DNA from: Renibacterium sp.
GTDB taxonomy: Bacteria > Actinomycetota > Actinomycetes > Actinomycetales > Micrococcaceae
Assembly: GCA_017419405.1 (NCBI GenBank)
Contig: JAFOLH010000008.1
Span: forward strand, 310,001-374,000
Reading direction: 5' to 3'
DNA length: 64,000 bases
A program made the position numbers and the translations under genes. Shown one piece after another: positions 18,095-27,638 of this stretch (positions are counted from its first letter, which is position 1; every line of letters starts with the position of its first letter). The notes under the pieces were generated by a model, which made no database searches, was not told where the DNA came from, and saw only the letters and a program-made list of their open reading frames with translations.

Positions 18095-19238
18095 TAATTC
18101 GGCGGCCACTCCCGTTTCGACCGGGACGTTCCGCGATCTCGCCGAGCGCTTGCTGCAAGGCGAAGTTATCGGTCCGGACGCGGCCTTGGCGCTCCTGCGC
18201 TCAGACCCCGCCGACTACCTCGACCTGCTGGCGGCGGCGGCCGCGCTGCGTCGTCGGTACTTCGGGAACCGGGTGAAATTGAACTATCTGGTGAACCTGA
18301 AATCCGGTCTGTGCCCCGAAGACTGCAGCTACTGTTCGCAGCGGCTCGGTTCAGCGGCGCAAATCCTCAAATACACCTGGCTCACCTCGGAAGAAGCGAT
18401 CAGCCAAGCCGAGCAGGGGTTGGCCGGCGGCGCTTCCAGAGTCTGCTTCGTGGCCAGCGGGCGTGGTCCGGCCGACCGGGACGTGGACCGGGTGGCCGGA
18501 TTGGTGGGGGACTTCAAGACCCGGAACCCGCAGGCCGAAGTCTGCGCGTGCTTGGGGATTTTGAAGGACGGTCAGGCGGAACGGCTGAAGGCCTGCGGGG
18601 TGGATGCCTACAACCACAATCTGAACACCAGTGAAAGCAAGTATTCGCAGATCTGCACGAGCCACGAATTCAGCGATCGGACCAGGACCGTCGAAGCGGC
18701 CAAAGCGGCCGGTTTGTCGCCGTGTTCCGGGTTGATCGTGGGGATGGGCGAATCCGACGAAGAGATCGTGGAGGCGCTTTTCGCCTTGCGCGAGCTCGGC
18801 AGCGAATCCGTTCCGGTGAACTTCCTGATGCCTTTCGAAGGAACCCCCTTGGCGGACACCTGGTTGCTCGATCCGGTGAAATGCCTGCAGATCCTCTGCG
18901 TCGCCCGTTTCGTGGCACCGCAGAGCGAATTGCGGATCGCCGGCGGTCGGGAGATGCATCTGCGCTCGCTGCAAGCGATGGCCCTGCATGTGGCGAACTC
19001 GATCTTCCTCGGCGACTATTTGACCAGCGAGGGCCAATCCGCGGCCGAGGACCTGGCGATGATCCAAGACGCCGGGTTCGTGGTCTTGGACGCCGCTGAA
19101 AGCCGACCGGACCGGACGGCGAATGAACCGCAGACCCGGGCGGAGGCTGGGCCGGTAGCGGAGCCGGTTGCCGGCCCTGGTCAGGAGCCGGTGCTGCGCC
19201 GGCGCGGTGCCGGGACCGCTCGTCAACCCAATGCCTGA
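18072..19238 (+). CDS. bioB: Biotin synthase
   Basis: Radical SAM enzyme that inserts sulfur into dethiobiotin. The CxxxCxxC cluster motif is [11 protein letters not shown] (C81, C85, C88 from the first GTG), followed by the family's [22 protein letters not shown] and [28 protein letters not shown]. The GTG at 18072 lies inside the BioQ operator and the GTG at 18087 is an alternative; no clear RBS precedes either, so a leaderless message is likely. The last roughly 45 residues ([16 protein letters not shown]...) are low-complexity and beyond the usual end of BioB. First gene of bioBAFD; overlaps bioA by 8 bases. Confidence 0.95.
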   Translation: MFNKTVFNNSAATPVSTGTFRDLAERLLQGEVIGPDAALALLRSDPADYLDLLAAAAALRRRYFGNRVKLNYLVNLKSGLCPEDCSYCSQRLGSAAQILKYTWLTSEEAISQAEQGLAGGASRVCFVASGRGPADRDVDRVAGLVGDFKTRNPQAEVCACLGILKDGQAERLKACGVDAYNHNLNTSESKYSQICTSHEFSDRTRTVEAAKAAGLSPCSGLIVGMGESDEEIVEALFALRELGSESVPVNFLMPFEGTPLADTWLLDPVKCLQILCVARFVAPQSELRIAGGREMHLRSLQAMALHVANSIFLGDYLTSEGQSAAEDLAMIQDAGFVVLDAAESRPDRTANEPQTRAEAGPVAEPVAGPGQEPVLRRRGAGTARQPNA

Positions 19239-20634
19239 GCTTGGCCCGTTGCCAGATGATCGCCGGTCCCTGCCGGAGCGGGACCGGGGTTTGTTGTGGC
19301 ATCCCTACGCGCCGCTGGCCGGCCCTGCCCCCTATGCGGTGGAAGCGGCAAACGGCATCCGATTGGCGCTGCGCGCTCCGGACGGCCGGGGCTTCGAGGC
19401 GATCGATGCGATGAGTTCCTGGTGGTGCATGGTGCACGGATACCGCAATCCGGCCTTGGACCGCGCGGTTTTCGACCAGATGACGAGGTTCAGCCATGTG
19501 ATGTTCGGCGGGTTGACCCATGAGCCGGCGGTGCAGTTGGCCGAGCGTTTGCGCCGCATCACACCGGAGCCGCTGCAGCATGTCTTCTTGGCAGATTCCG
19601 GGTCGATCTCGGTGGAAGTAGCGCTCAAAGTCGCGATCCAATACCAAAGCGCCCGGGGTTTGCCGGAGCGGCAGAACTTCCTCGCCTTCCGCGGCGGCTA
19701 CCACGGCGATACTTTCGCTGCGATGGGGGTCAGCGATCCGGTGGGCGGCATGCATGCGGAGTTCCCGGGCCAATTGGCCGGGAATGTTTTTGCACCTCGG
19801 CCGCCGGCCGCGGTGCTGACTGCCGGGCGGCTGGTCGGCGACGACGCGGCGTTGGCTGATTGGGCCGAAGAAGTAGCGGTCTTGGTGGCGCGGAATGCTT
19901 CGCGGCTGGCGGGCATCATCGTGGAGCCGGTACTGCAAGGGGCCGGTGGAATGCACATCTACGATCCGCGCTGCCTGCGCGTGCTCCGGGAACTCGCCGA
20001 CGCCGAGGGCCTGCTGTTGATGTTCGATGAGATCGCCACCGGGTTCGGCCGCACCGGGAAACTGTTCGCGGCGGAATGGAGCAGCGAGCCGGTGCCGGAT
20101 TCCACTGTCTCCGGGGTCGCCGCCGGCCCGGCAGCTGCGGCGGTAGTCCCGGACGTGCTCTGCGTGGGCAAGGCCTTGACCGGCGGCTACCTCAGCTTGG
20201 CGGCGATGCTGTGTTCGGCCGAGGTGGCCGGGGTGATCTCCGGATCCCGCTTCGGCGCGCTCATGCACGGTCCGACGTTCATGGCGAACCCGCTGGCCTG
20301 TGCGGCGGCGAACGCATCCTTGGAATTGCTGGAATCGGGGGACTGGGCCAGCCGGGTTGCCGGGATCCAAAGCGGTCTCACCGAAGGCTTGCAGGCGGCA
20401 GCCTCGCTCCCCGGGGTCCGGACCGTCCGGAGCCTGGGCGCGGTCGGCGTCGTCGAGCTGCAGCAACCGGTCGACGTCCCGGCCGCCACGGAAGCCGGCC
20501 TGGCTCAGGGAGTCTGGCTGCGACCGTTCCGCAACCTGGTCTACGCGATGCCGCCATACCTCTGCTCCGTCGGGGACACCGTTGAGATTGCGGCCGGCAT
20601 GGTCGCAGCCGCGGGCCGGGGAGGCGGACCGTGA
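19231..20634 (+). CDS. bioA: Adenosylmethionine-8-amino-7-oxononanoate aminotransferase
   Basis: PLP-dependent class III aminotransferase that converts KAPA to DAPA with S-adenosylmethionine as amino donor. 467 residues from the ATG at 19231. LLWHPYAPL at the N-terminus and [18 protein letters not shown] are BioA hallmarks; the PLP aspartate is in [14 protein letters not shown] and the PLP lysine in [17 protein letters not shown]. The extra segment before the PLP lysine ([20 protein letters not shown]) is longer than usual. An in-frame open region begins at 19168, but the family start fits 19231. The stop overlaps the bioF GTG. Confidence 0.95.
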   Translation: MPELGPLPDDRRSLPERDRGLLWHPYAPLAGPAPYAVEAANGIRLALRAPDGRGFEAIDAMSSWWCMVHGYRNPALDRAVFDQMTRFSHVMFGGLTHEPAVQLAERLRRITPEPLQHVFLADSGSISVEVALKVAIQYQSARGLPERQNFLAFRGGYHGDTFAAMGVSDPVGGMHAEFPGQLAGNVFAPRPPAAVLTAGRLVGDDAALADWAEEVAVLVARNASRLAGIIVEPVLQGAGGMHIYDPRCLRVLRELADAEGLLLMFDEIATGFGRTGKLFAAEWSSEPVPDSTVSGVAAGPAAAAVVPDVLCVGKALTGGYLSLAAMLCSAEVAGVISGSRFGALMHGPTFMANPLACAAANASLELLESGDWASRVAGIQSGLTEGLQAAASLPGVRTVRSLGAVGVVELQQPVDVPAATEAGLAQGVWLRPFRNLVYAMPPYLCSVGDTVEIAAGMVAAAGRGGGP

Positions 20635-21770
20635 ACAGTCTGGACGATTGGCTCCGCGCGGCGAAGCGGGATCGGGTTGCCGGTGCTACGCAGCGTTCGG
20701 CGGTTCCGCTGTCCGCGGAACTCCGGGCCGCTGCTGTGGACCTGGCCTCGAACGACTACCTGGGCCTGGCCGTCGACCCGCGGCTCAAAGCCGCTGCCGT
20801 CGCGGCGATCGAGGAGTACGGGTGCAGTGCCCGGGCATCTCCGGTGGTGGTGGGCACCTTGCCGGTCCACCGGGCCTTGGAAGCCGGGCTCTGCATTTTG
20901 ACCGGCCGGCAGTCCGCTTTGGTTTTCTCCAGCGGTTATCTGGCCAATCTTGGCGCGTTGACCGCGCTTTCCGGCCCGGGGTCGCTGGTGTTGTCCGACG
21001 CGCATGTGCACGCTTCGTTGATCGATGCAGCGAGGTTGTCCCGGGCCAGGGTGCAGGTTTTCCGGCATTCGGATCTGGCCGAACTGGAAAGCCGCCTGCG
21101 CCAACGGAGTGAGGTCCGGGCCGTTGTGGTGGTCGAGTCGGTGTATTCGGTGCTTGGCGACGCGGCACCACTGGCCGAGCTTTCACAGTTGTGCCAGGCG
21201 TACGACGCGACCTTGCTGGTGGACGAGGCGCACGGGCTCGGCGTCACCGGTCTGGGCCGGGGCAGCGTGGCGGCCGCCGGACTCGCCGCCGCCCGCCACG
21301 TGGTGAGCACCGTGACCTTGTCCAAGTCGCTCGGCGCACAAGGCGGCGCAGTGCTGGCATCGGCGCAGATACGCGATCATCTGCTCAACCAGGCGCGGAG
21401 TTTCATCTTCGATACCGCGCTGGCTCCGGCCGCAGCTGCAGCGGCCGCGGAAGCCTGCCGGATCATCCTGGCCGAGCCGGAGCGGGTCCAGCAGTTGTTC
21501 CAGGTTGCCAGCGCCCTGGCCGCCGCCGCAGGCGTGCCGCAATCCGCCGGGGCAGTGCAGTCGTTGCCGGTGGCTTCGGCGGAACAAGCCCAAATTCTGG
21601 CCGAACGGCTGCGCGCGGCCGCGGTGCTGGTGGGGTGTTTCCGGCCGCCCAGCGTTCCGGACGGGATTTCCCGGCTCCGGTTCACCGCGCGGGCCACCGT
21701 GCAGCCGGAAGCTGCTGCAGCTGCCGCAGCCATGGCGGCCCGGTGGGCGCGGCAGGAAGGTGCTGCCTGA
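20631..21770 (+). CDS. bioF: 8-amino-7-oxononanoate synthase
   Basis: PLP-dependent alpha-oxoamine synthase that joins pimeloyl thioester and alanine to give KAPA. 379 residues. ASNDYLGLAVDPRLK, GTLPVHRALE, VDEAHGLGVTGLGRG and the PLP lysine in TVTLSKSLGAQGG are visible. GTG start overlapping the bioA stop (GTGA); its own stop overlaps the bioD ATG (TGATG). No pimeloyl-ACP pathway gene (bioC, bioH) is in the window. Confidence 0.95.
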   Translation: MNSLDDWLRAAKRDRVAGATQRSAVPLSAELRAAAVDLASNDYLGLAVDPRLKAAAVAAIEEYGCSARASPVVVGTLPVHRALEAGLCILTGRQSALVFSSGYLANLGALTALSGPGSLVLSDAHVHASLIDAARLSRARVQVFRHSDLAELESRLRQRSEVRAVVVVESVYSVLGDAAPLAELSQLCQAYDATLLVDEAHGLGVTGLGRGSVAAAGLAAARHVVSTVTLSKSLGAQGGAVLASAQIRDHLLNQARSFIFDTALAPAAAAAAAEACRIILAEPERVQQLFQVASALAAAAGVPQSAGAVQSLPVASAEQAQILAERLRAAAVLVGCFRPPSVPDGISRLRFTARATVQPEAAAAAAAMAARWARQEGAA

Positions 21771-22528
21771 TGGCCGTCGAACCAGGCCTGCCGGAGCCGT
21801 CGGACGTGCCCTTGCTGTCCGGCTTGCCGGAGCCGGCGGACTTGCCGGGCGTTTTGCTGATCACCGGAACCGACACCGAGGTCGGCAAGACGATCAGCAC
21901 GGCGGCGCTCGCGGCGGTGCTGTCGGGAGTCGGCAGCGTGGCCGTGTACAAGCCGGTGCAAACCGGGGTTTCCGGTTCCGAACCCGGCGATGCTGCGGAG
22001 GTCGCCCGGCTGTCCGGGATCCGTGACGCCGTCGAGGGAATCAGGTTCCGGGACCCGATGGCTCCGGTCGCTGCGGCCGAGCGCGAACAGCGGAAGCTGC
22101 CGGGGATAGCCGAGCATGCGCAACGGATCGAAGCGCTCGGTTCGAGATTCGACTGGGTGTTGGTGGAGGGCTCCGGGGGCGTGCTGGTCCATCTGGACGA
22201 CGCGGGAGGCACGCTCGCCGATCTGCCGGCGGTGCTCGCCGCGGATTGCGGCGCCGTCGTCGTTTCTCGGGCGGGCTTGGGCACGCTCAACCACACCGCA
22301 CTGACTGTGGCGGCATTGGCCAGCCGCGGGGTGGCGAGGGTCGGTTTGGTGGTCGGCAGCCTGCCGGGATTGCCTGGCTTGGTCGAGTCGAGCAATCTCC
22401 GGACCTTGGCGGCCGGCCGGGAGCCGTTGCTGGCCGCGATCCCGGCCGGGGCCGGAGGATTGGACCCGGCTGAGTTCCGGAACTCAGCCGGGTCATGGTT
22501 CGCCGGTCAGCTCAATTCAAGGCTTTGA
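21770..22528 (+). CDS. bioD: Dethiobiotin synthetase
   Basis: ATP-dependent carboxylase that closes the ureido ring of dethiobiotin from DAPA. 252 residues from the ATG at 21770. The N-terminal P-loop is ITGTDTEVGKTISTAAL; YKPVQTGV and VEGSGGVLVHLDD follow as in BioD. The first about 22 residues, with two LPEP repeats, precede the usual start of the family and may be an extension. The last 17 bases overlap the convergent next gene, and a perfect 32-base palindrome sits inside its 3' end. Confidence 0.93.
   Translation: MAVEPGLPEPSDVPLLSGLPEPADLPGVLLITGTDTEVGKTISTAALAAVLSGVGSVAVYKPVQTGVSGSEPGDAAEVARLSGIRDAVEGIRFRDPMAPVAAAEREQRKLPGIAEHAQRIEALGSRFDWVLVEGSGGVLVHLDDAGGTLADLPAVLAADCGAVVVSRAGLGTLNHTALTVAALASRGVARVGLVVGSLPGLPGLVESSNLRTLAAGREPLLAAIPAGAGGLDPAEFRNSAGSWFAGQLNSRL
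22463..22494. terminator. Perfect 32-base palindrome inside the bioD 3' end
   Basis: Fourteen-base arms (22463-22476 and 22481-22494) flank CCGG, itself a palindrome. It is within the bioD coding region just before the convergent stop codons and has no U-tract. A terminator for the bio operon is the likely role. Confidence 0.55.
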
Positions 22529-23336
22529 TCCCGTCCGGAAGAACCCCGCCGGCCAACAGCTCTTGCGCTGCGGCCTGGAGTGCGGTCAAGGCCAGCCGTT
22601 GGGTCAGCGGGCCATAGGAGATCCGGGAGACGCCCAGATTCTGCAACGTCCGTGGATCGAGCGAGCCGGGTACCCCGACCACGGAAATCTTGTTGTGCCC
22701 GATTCCTTGGACCAGAGCGGCAACCGTCGCCTCGTCGAAGAGCCCGGGCACGAAGATGCTGGTAGCGCCTTCATCCAGAAACGCCCGACCACGCTTGATG
22801 GCCTCGGCGAGCTGTTCGGCAGGGTCTGCGTCCGGCGCAGCCTTGGCGAACACATCGGTCCGGGCGTTGAGTGCAAAGGCCACTCCTTCGGCCTCGGCGG
22901 CTTTGATTGCAGCGCGCACCGCGGCGACCGCCTCGTCGAAGGGCTTGAGCTGGTCCTCCAGGTTCGCGCCGACCACTCCGACACCGATGGCGCGCCGGAT
23001 GGTCTCTCCGGCATCGCCGTACCCGGCTTCAAGATCGGCGCTGACTGGCAGCGAGGTTGCCGCGGCGATCCGGCCAACCGCCTCGAGCATCAGCTCCCGG
23101 GGGATTTTTTCACCGTCCGGGTAGCCGTAGGACGCGGCAATCGAATGGCTGGCCGTCGCCAGTGCGGTGCTGCCTTCCAGATCTGCGATGACTTTGGCCG
23201 AGATGACATCCCAGACGTTGATCACCTGCAGGATGTCGGGTGCGTGGTGCAGCTCGATGAGCCGCAGGCCTTTGCGGTTGAGTTCTGCGTGGTCGGGTTC
23301 TGTGTGGTCGGGTTCTGATGCATTCGCGGTAGTCAT
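22512..23336 (-). CDS. Isocitrate lyase/phosphoenolpyruvate mutase family protein
   Basis: Alpha/beta-barrel enzyme of the PEP mutase/isocitrate lyase superfamily, 274 residues. VINVWDVISAKVIADL, SADLEAGYGDAGETIRRAI, GANLEDQL and FALNARTDVF are the typical Mg2+- and substrate-site segments. It lacks the KKCGH loop of true isocitrate lyases, so a carboxyphosphonopyruvate-type lyase, oxaloacetate decarboxylase or 2-methylisocitrate lyase-like activity is possible. The N-terminal EPDHTEPDHAELN comes from a short DNA repeat (GTGGTCGGGTTCTG). The gene stands alone and converges on bioD. Confidence 0.8.
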   Translation of the reverse strand: MTTANASEPDHTEPDHAELNRKGLRLIELHHAPDILQVINVWDVISAKVIADLEGSTALATASHSIAASYGYPDGEKIPRELMLEAVGRIAAATSLPVSADLEAGYGDAGETIRRAIGVGVVGANLEDQLKPFDEAVAAVRAAIKAAEAEGVAFALNARTDVFAKAAPDADPAEQLAEAIKRGRAFLDEGATSIFVPGLFDEATVAALVQGIGHNKISVVGVPGSLDPRTLQNLGVSRISYGPLTQRLALTALQAAAQELLAGGVLPDGIKALN

Positions 23337-23449
23337 GGCTTCACGCTACGCCGGGTGCCCGGCGGGTGGCCATCCCCGGTTCGCACGAAGTCGCATTGCC
23401 CCGCAGGGAAGTCGCATTGACCCGCAGGGAATCACTTCCGTGAGCGGCC

Positions 23450-24835
23450 TCAGATCTGATGGAAGCGGTTGCGCCGCGGATCGCGGAGCGGGTCGAGCCA
23501 CGGTGGCGGAATGAACCAGGGGATGCCGCTGCGAATCTGCATCTCCCACTGCCCCTGGTGGATCAGATGATGGTGGTGCGAACAGAGCAAAGCTCCATTG
23601 TCGACTGCAGTCCAGGGGTTCCTGGACCACCAATCGACGTGATGGGCTTCGCACCAGCTCGCCGGAATGGTGCAATCCGGGAAGCTGCATCCCCGATCGC
23701 GGGCGATCAGGGCCAGACGCTGCGTACGGTTGAAAAACCGGCGGCCGGCACCGACGTCGAGCACTTGGCCCTGCCCGCCGAAAACCACTGGGATGATCTC
23801 CGCGTCGCAGGCGAGCGCGCGGAGGTTTTTGGCGTTGATCGGCCCGGTGAAGGCCAGCCTGGCGGTGGTTGCCGCCGGGGTCTCCGCGTCGCTGAAGTCG
23901 GCGAGCAGTTCTTTGAAGCCCACGGTGGCCAGAAGTTGCGGCCGGCTGCCGCCGGTGCGCGGAAAGAGCTCCGTCTGCAACGCTGCCTTCACCGCCGTGA
24001 CGAGCGCATCGAGATGTTTTTGCGGCAAGGAGCGTTGGTCCAGACCCCGGGCGTCGGCGGTTTCGGTGCGTGGATTCGTGCCGGCATTCATGACCGTCAA
24101 CAACACCTCGGCCTGGGTTTGATCGGCCCAGATCTGGAACTGGTTCAGCCCGCGATGCGTGCGCATCCGCCAGATGCCCTGCCGCTGCTTGAGTTCGGCC
24201 TCGCTGGGCGCCGTACCGTCTTGGTCGATGATCGTGTTCCAGCGCTGGACCACCGGCCGTAGAAAGTCCGGATCCTGCGTGCTGGCCAGCTCGCTGAGGC
24301 TGGTCTCCATGGCGAGCCTGGTCGGCTCATCGGCGCGGCCGGCGACCTCGTCCAGTGCCCGGACCGAAAGCGTGAGCGCTTCGCTGCCCGCCGCTGCGGA
24401 CTGCGCGGCCGCGGCCAGCTTTTCGTAGCGCGGGGGCAAAGCCTCCCCGCCCAGCGACCGCCGGGGCAGCAAGCATTCACCCAGGCGGATCCGGCGTCGC
24501 GCCTCGGCCTTGCTGATCCGCAGTCTGCGCTGCAGGAACTCCGCCGCATTGCGGAACTCCGAACGAGGGCTGCCGGTGGGTTCGTCCCCGGACGCTACGG
24601 CGAAATGCCGCTCCGGATCCGCGGCCAGATTTCTTTCCTGGACGGCCACCGCCGCCGCGGCCTGGACCATGGACAGGGCCCGGGAAATCCGTTCCAGGGT
24701 GTCCAGGCTCGCCAGCAACGCCGCGGAACTGATCAGAGCGAAGTCCGCGGACGCCGAGGCCAACGCTGCGGAAATCGAACTCTCCGCCTGGTGGAGAGCT
24801 TCGAGGGGCGACCTGACCAGAACATCTGTTCCCAT
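23450..24835 (-). CDS. DUF222 and HNH endonuclease domain protein
   Basis: 461-residue protein of the DUF222/REP13E12-like type, common in many copies in high-GC actinobacteria. The N-terminal two thirds is the helical DUF222 region (AAAVAVQERNLAADPERHFAV, RRRIRLGECLLPRRS). The C-terminus is an HNH nuclease: CSFPDCTIPASWCEAHHVDWW, then NGALLCSHHHHLIHQG, with the zinc cysteines and HH motif intact. Function is unknown; a role in mobile DNA or in DNA cleavage is assumed for the family. No repeat or target duplication is seen at its ends. Confidence 0.85.
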   Translation of the reverse strand: MGTDVLVRSPLEALHQAESSISAALASASADFALISSAALLASLDTLERISRALSMVQAAAAVAVQERNLAADPERHFAVASGDEPTGSPRSEFRNAAEFLQRRLRISKAEARRRIRLGECLLPRRSLGGEALPPRYEKLAAAAQSAAAGSEALTLSVRALDEVAGRADEPTRLAMETSLSELASTQDPDFLRPVVQRWNTIIDQDGTAPSEAELKQRQGIWRMRTHRGLNQFQIWADQTQAEVLLTVMNAGTNPRTETADARGLDQRSLPQKHLDALVTAVKAALQTELFPRTGGSRPQLLATVGFKELLADFSDAETPAATTARLAFTGPINAKNLRALACDAEIIPVVFGGQGQVLDVGAGRRFFNRTQRLALIARDRGCSFPDCTIPASWCEAHHVDWWSRNPWTAVDNGALLCSHHHHLIHQGQWEMQIRSGIPWFIPPPWLDPLRDPRRNRFHQI

Positions 24836-24926
24836 GCATCAACGATATTAGAAAGAAAGTTCTACTTCAATGATTGCCGAAGCGCTGTGGAAAACCGAAT
24901 TCTCCTGGTTGCGAGATACTGGAACC

Positions 24927-26138
24927 ATGTCCGCAAGCAACCACGCCCCGCGCCGGGTGGTCATTCTCGGCTCCACCGGTTCGATCGGCACCCAGGCGTT
25001 AGACGTCATCGGCCGCAGTTTCACCGACGACGGCCGGGCCCGGTTCGACGTCGTGGGCCTCAGCGCCGGCGGGGCCAATCTCGGCCTGCTGGCCGAACAG
25101 GCCGCGCAGACCCGTCCGGCGGCCATCGGCATCGCCGCGGGGGACGCGGCCGAGTTGGCCGGGCGGATCGCGGCATTGGCTCCGAGCTATGCGCCGCAGA
25201 TCGACGTCGGGGTGCAGGCGGCGAGCACGATCGCCGCGCTCGATGCCGACGTGGTGCTCAACGGGATCACCGGCTCGATCGGCCTGGCGCCCACGCTCGC
25301 CGCGCTGCAGGCCGGGAGCACCCTGGCGTTGGCCAATAAGGAATCGCTGATCGTCGGCGGGCAGCTGGTCAAAGACGCCGCGCGCGAAGGCCAGCTGGTG
25401 CCGGTGGACTCCGAGCACTCGGCGATCGCGCAATGCCTGCGCGCCGGGAACAAACTCGATGTGGACAAGTTGATCCTCACGGCCTCCGGTGGTCCGTTCC
25501 GCGGCCGCAAGCGGCACGAACTGTTCGGAGTCACGCCGGCCGAGGCGCTCAAGCACCCGACCTGGGATATGGGCCTGATGGTCACCACGAATTCCGCGAC
25601 TCTGGTCAACAAGGGCTTGGAAGCGATCGAGGCGCACCTGCTCTTCGACATCCCGCTGGACAAGATCGACGTCGTGGTGCACCCGCAATCGGTGGTGCAT
25701 TCGATGGTCCAGTTCGTGGACGGCTCCACGATCGCCCAAGTGTCGCCGCCGGACATGCGGCTGCCGATCGCGCTAGGTCTGGCCTGGCCGGAGCGCGTGG
25801 AGCACGCGGTCCAACCCTGCGATTGGTCGAAGGCGGCCGAATGGACCTTCGAACCGCTCGACGCGATCGCGTTCCCCGCGGTGGACCTGGCCAAGGACGC
25901 GGCAAAGCAGGGTGGCACGCACCCGGCGGTGTTCAATGCGGCCAACGAGGAGGCGGTGTTGGCTTTCCACGAAGGCCGGATCGGCTTCCTGGACATCGTG
26001 GACACCGTGCAGCGGGTGCTCAGCGAACATTCAGCCAATGCAACGCTGAGCCTTGAGGCGGTGCTGGATGCTGAAAACTGGGCACGAACCCGCACCCGCG
26101 AACGTTTAGCCCAACTGGGTGGCGGAGTAGGGCTGTGA
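24927..26138 (+). CDS. dxr: 1-deoxy-D-xylulose 5-phosphate reductoisomerase
   Basis: Second enzyme of the MEP isoprenoid pathway; converts DXP to MEP with NADPH. 403 residues from the ATG at 24927. The NADPH loop VVILGSTGSIGTQALDVIG, the ALANKESLIVGG motif and the metal/substrate segment VDSEHSAIAQCL with TASGGPFRGRKRHEL are present. GATACT ends 6 bases ahead of the ATG and no RBS is visible, so the message may be leaderless; the frame runs further upstream to 24870 without family support. A site-2 protease follows, then (with a cassette between) ispG of the same pathway. Confidence 0.95.
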   Translation: MSASNHAPRRVVILGSTGSIGTQALDVIGRSFTDDGRARFDVVGLSAGGANLGLLAEQAAQTRPAAIGIAAGDAAELAGRIAALAPSYAPQIDVGVQAASTIAALDADVVLNGITGSIGLAPTLAALQAGSTLALANKESLIVGGQLVKDAAREGQLVPVDSEHSAIAQCLRAGNKLDVDKLILTASGGPFRGRKRHELFGVTPAEALKHPTWDMGLMVTTNSATLVNKGLEAIEAHLLFDIPLDKIDVVVHPQSVVHSMVQFVDGSTIAQVSPPDMRLPIALGLAWPERVEHAVQPCDWSKAAEWTFEPLDAIAFPAVDLAKDAAKQGGTHPAVFNAANEEAVLAFHEGRIGFLDIVDTVQRVLSEHSANATLSLEAVLDAENWARTRTRERLAQLGGGVGL

Positions 26139-26169
26139 AGTCGAGCAGGGAAGACAGGGACGGACAACT

Positions 26170-27546
26170 GTGACGGTATTGCTTTTCATTCTGGGTGTGC
26201 TCTTCGTGGCGATCGGCATCATCGTGTCGATCGCGTTGCACGAAGTGGGACACCTGGTGCCCGCGAAGTTGTTCAAAGTCCGGGTCACCCAATACATGGT
26301 CGGCTTCGGGCGGACGTTGTGGTCCACTAAAAAGGGCGACACCGAATACGGGATCAAAGCCATTCCGGCCGGTGGATTCGTCGCCATGATCGGCATGTAC
26401 CCGCCGAACAAGACCGACGGCAGCGTCCGTCCGTCCAGCACCGGACTGTTGCAGACGCTCGCCGAATCCCGGGCCGAACCCCGGAAGGCCGGCCGGTTGG
26501 AGAAACTCGCCGCCGACGCGCGGGACATGGCGCATGAGGAAGTCGGGCCCGAGGACGAGAACCGGGTGTTCTACAAGCTCCCGGTCTGGAAGAAGATCAT
26601 CATCATGCTCGGCGGGCCCGCGATGAACTTCGTGATCGCGATCGTGCTGATGGCCGTGGTGCTGATGGGCTTCGGCATCGCCCAGCCGACGACGACGTTG
26701 GCCGAGGTCAATGCCTGCCAGGTGAAGTACGGCGAACAGCCGCCCGCGGATTTGAGCAATTGCACGCCGACGCCGGCCGCTGCGGCCGGCCTCAAGCCCG
26801 GGGACAAGATCGTCAGTTTCGACGGCAAACAGCCGGCCAGCTGGGATGAACTGAGCGCCTGGATCAAAGCCGACGCCGGTCGGAACGTGCCGATCACGGT
26901 GGAGCGCGGAGGCCAGTCGGTAAGCCTTTCGATCACTCCGGTGCTGACCGCCCGGCCGGTGGTCAATGCCGCGGGCGTCGCGGAAAAGGACGCGAACGGT
27001 GCGGTGCTCACCCAGGAAGTCGGTTTCGCCGGGATCAGCCCGGCGAGCGCGAATGTACCGCAGCCGGTCACCGCAGTGCTGCCCGCAGTAGGCGACAACA
27101 TCGCCGCGGTGGCCGGGGTGGTGGTGAACTTGCCGCAGCGCATGGTCGCCGTGGCGCAGGCCGCCTTCAGCTCGGCGCCGCGCGATCCGAACGGCCCGGT
27201 GTCCGTGGTGGGCGTGGGCCGGGTGGCGGGGGAGCTGGCGGCGACCGAGCAGGTGCCGCTGAGCGCCCGGATTGCCGCCTTGATCAGCCTGATCGCCGGA
27301 GTGAACATCGCGCTGGGCGTTTTCAACTTGATTCCCCTGTTGCCGTTGGACGGCGGGCACGTGGCCGGCGCGCTTTACGAGGGTGCGCGGCGCCGGATCG
27401 CCAAATGGTTCGGGCGCAAGGACCCCGGGCCGTTCGACATCGCGAAGCTCTTGCCGTTGACCTATGTGGTCGCTTCGGTGCTTTTGGTGATGGGTGCTTT
27501 GCTGATCTATGCGGATATCGTCAAACCGGTCAATTTGTTCGGTTGA
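26170..27546 (+). CDS. Site-2-type membrane zinc metalloprotease (M50, RseP-like)
   Basis: Intramembrane protease of the RseP/Rip1 family, 458 residues. The first helix carries HEVGH (residues 24-28), and the second zinc ligand is in the late helix NLIPLLPLDGGHVAGALYEG. A PDZ domain lies near residues 195-260 (AAGLKPGDKIVSFDGKQPASWDELSAWI). Four hydrophobic segments are visible. Family members cut anti-sigma factors or signal peptides within the membrane. The dxr-rip-ispG order is a known actinobacterial arrangement; here three extra genes and yciI sit before ispG. GTG start with an AGGGA-type RBS. Confidence 0.9.
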   Translation: MTVLLFILGVLFVAIGIIVSIALHEVGHLVPAKLFKVRVTQYMVGFGRTLWSTKKGDTEYGIKAIPAGGFVAMIGMYPPNKTDGSVRPSSTGLLQTLAESRAEPRKAGRLEKLAADARDMAHEEVGPEDENRVFYKLPVWKKIIIMLGGPAMNFVIAIVLMAVVLMGFGIAQPTTTLAEVNACQVKYGEQPPADLSNCTPTPAAAAGLKPGDKIVSFDGKQPASWDELSAWIKADAGRNVPITVERGGQSVSLSITPVLTARPVVNAAGVAEKDANGAVLTQEVGFAGISPASANVPQPVTAVLPAVGDNIAAVAGVVVNLPQRMVAVAQAAFSSAPRDPNGPVSVVGVGRVAGELAATEQVPLSARIAALISLIAGVNIALGVFNLIPLLPLDGGHVAGALYEGARRRIAKWFGRKDPGPFDIAKLLPLTYVVASVLLVMGALLIYADIVKPVNLFG

Positions 27547-27602
27547 GCTTCACTTGGGCAAGGCGTAGTTGTCCGGTTGGGCAAAGCCCGGGTGAACGGG
27601 GA

Positions 27603-27634
27603 TTGTTGCTTTGGATTGCAACCGATTACGGTTG
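27603..27634 (+). promoter_or_regulatory. Promoter and palindromic operator of the first SatD-like gene
   Basis: TTGTTG (27603-27608), 18-base spacer, TACGGT (27627-27632), with the ATG 6 bases further on, so the message could be leaderless. CAACCGATTACGGTTG (27619-27634) is a perfect 6+4+6 palindrome covering the -10 box. Autoregulation by the HTH of the encoded protein is an inference. Confidence 0.5.
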
Positions 27635-27638
27635 ATCC

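Noticed and set aside
22512-23336. True isocitrate lyase (aceA)
   Set aside because: Too short at 274 residues and lacks the KKCGH catalytic loop.
23450-24835. DUF222-HNH gene as a mobile element (intein, group II intron or transposon)
   Set aside because: No terminal repeats, target duplication, reverse transcriptase or interrupted host gene is seen; kept only as a DUF222/HNH protein.
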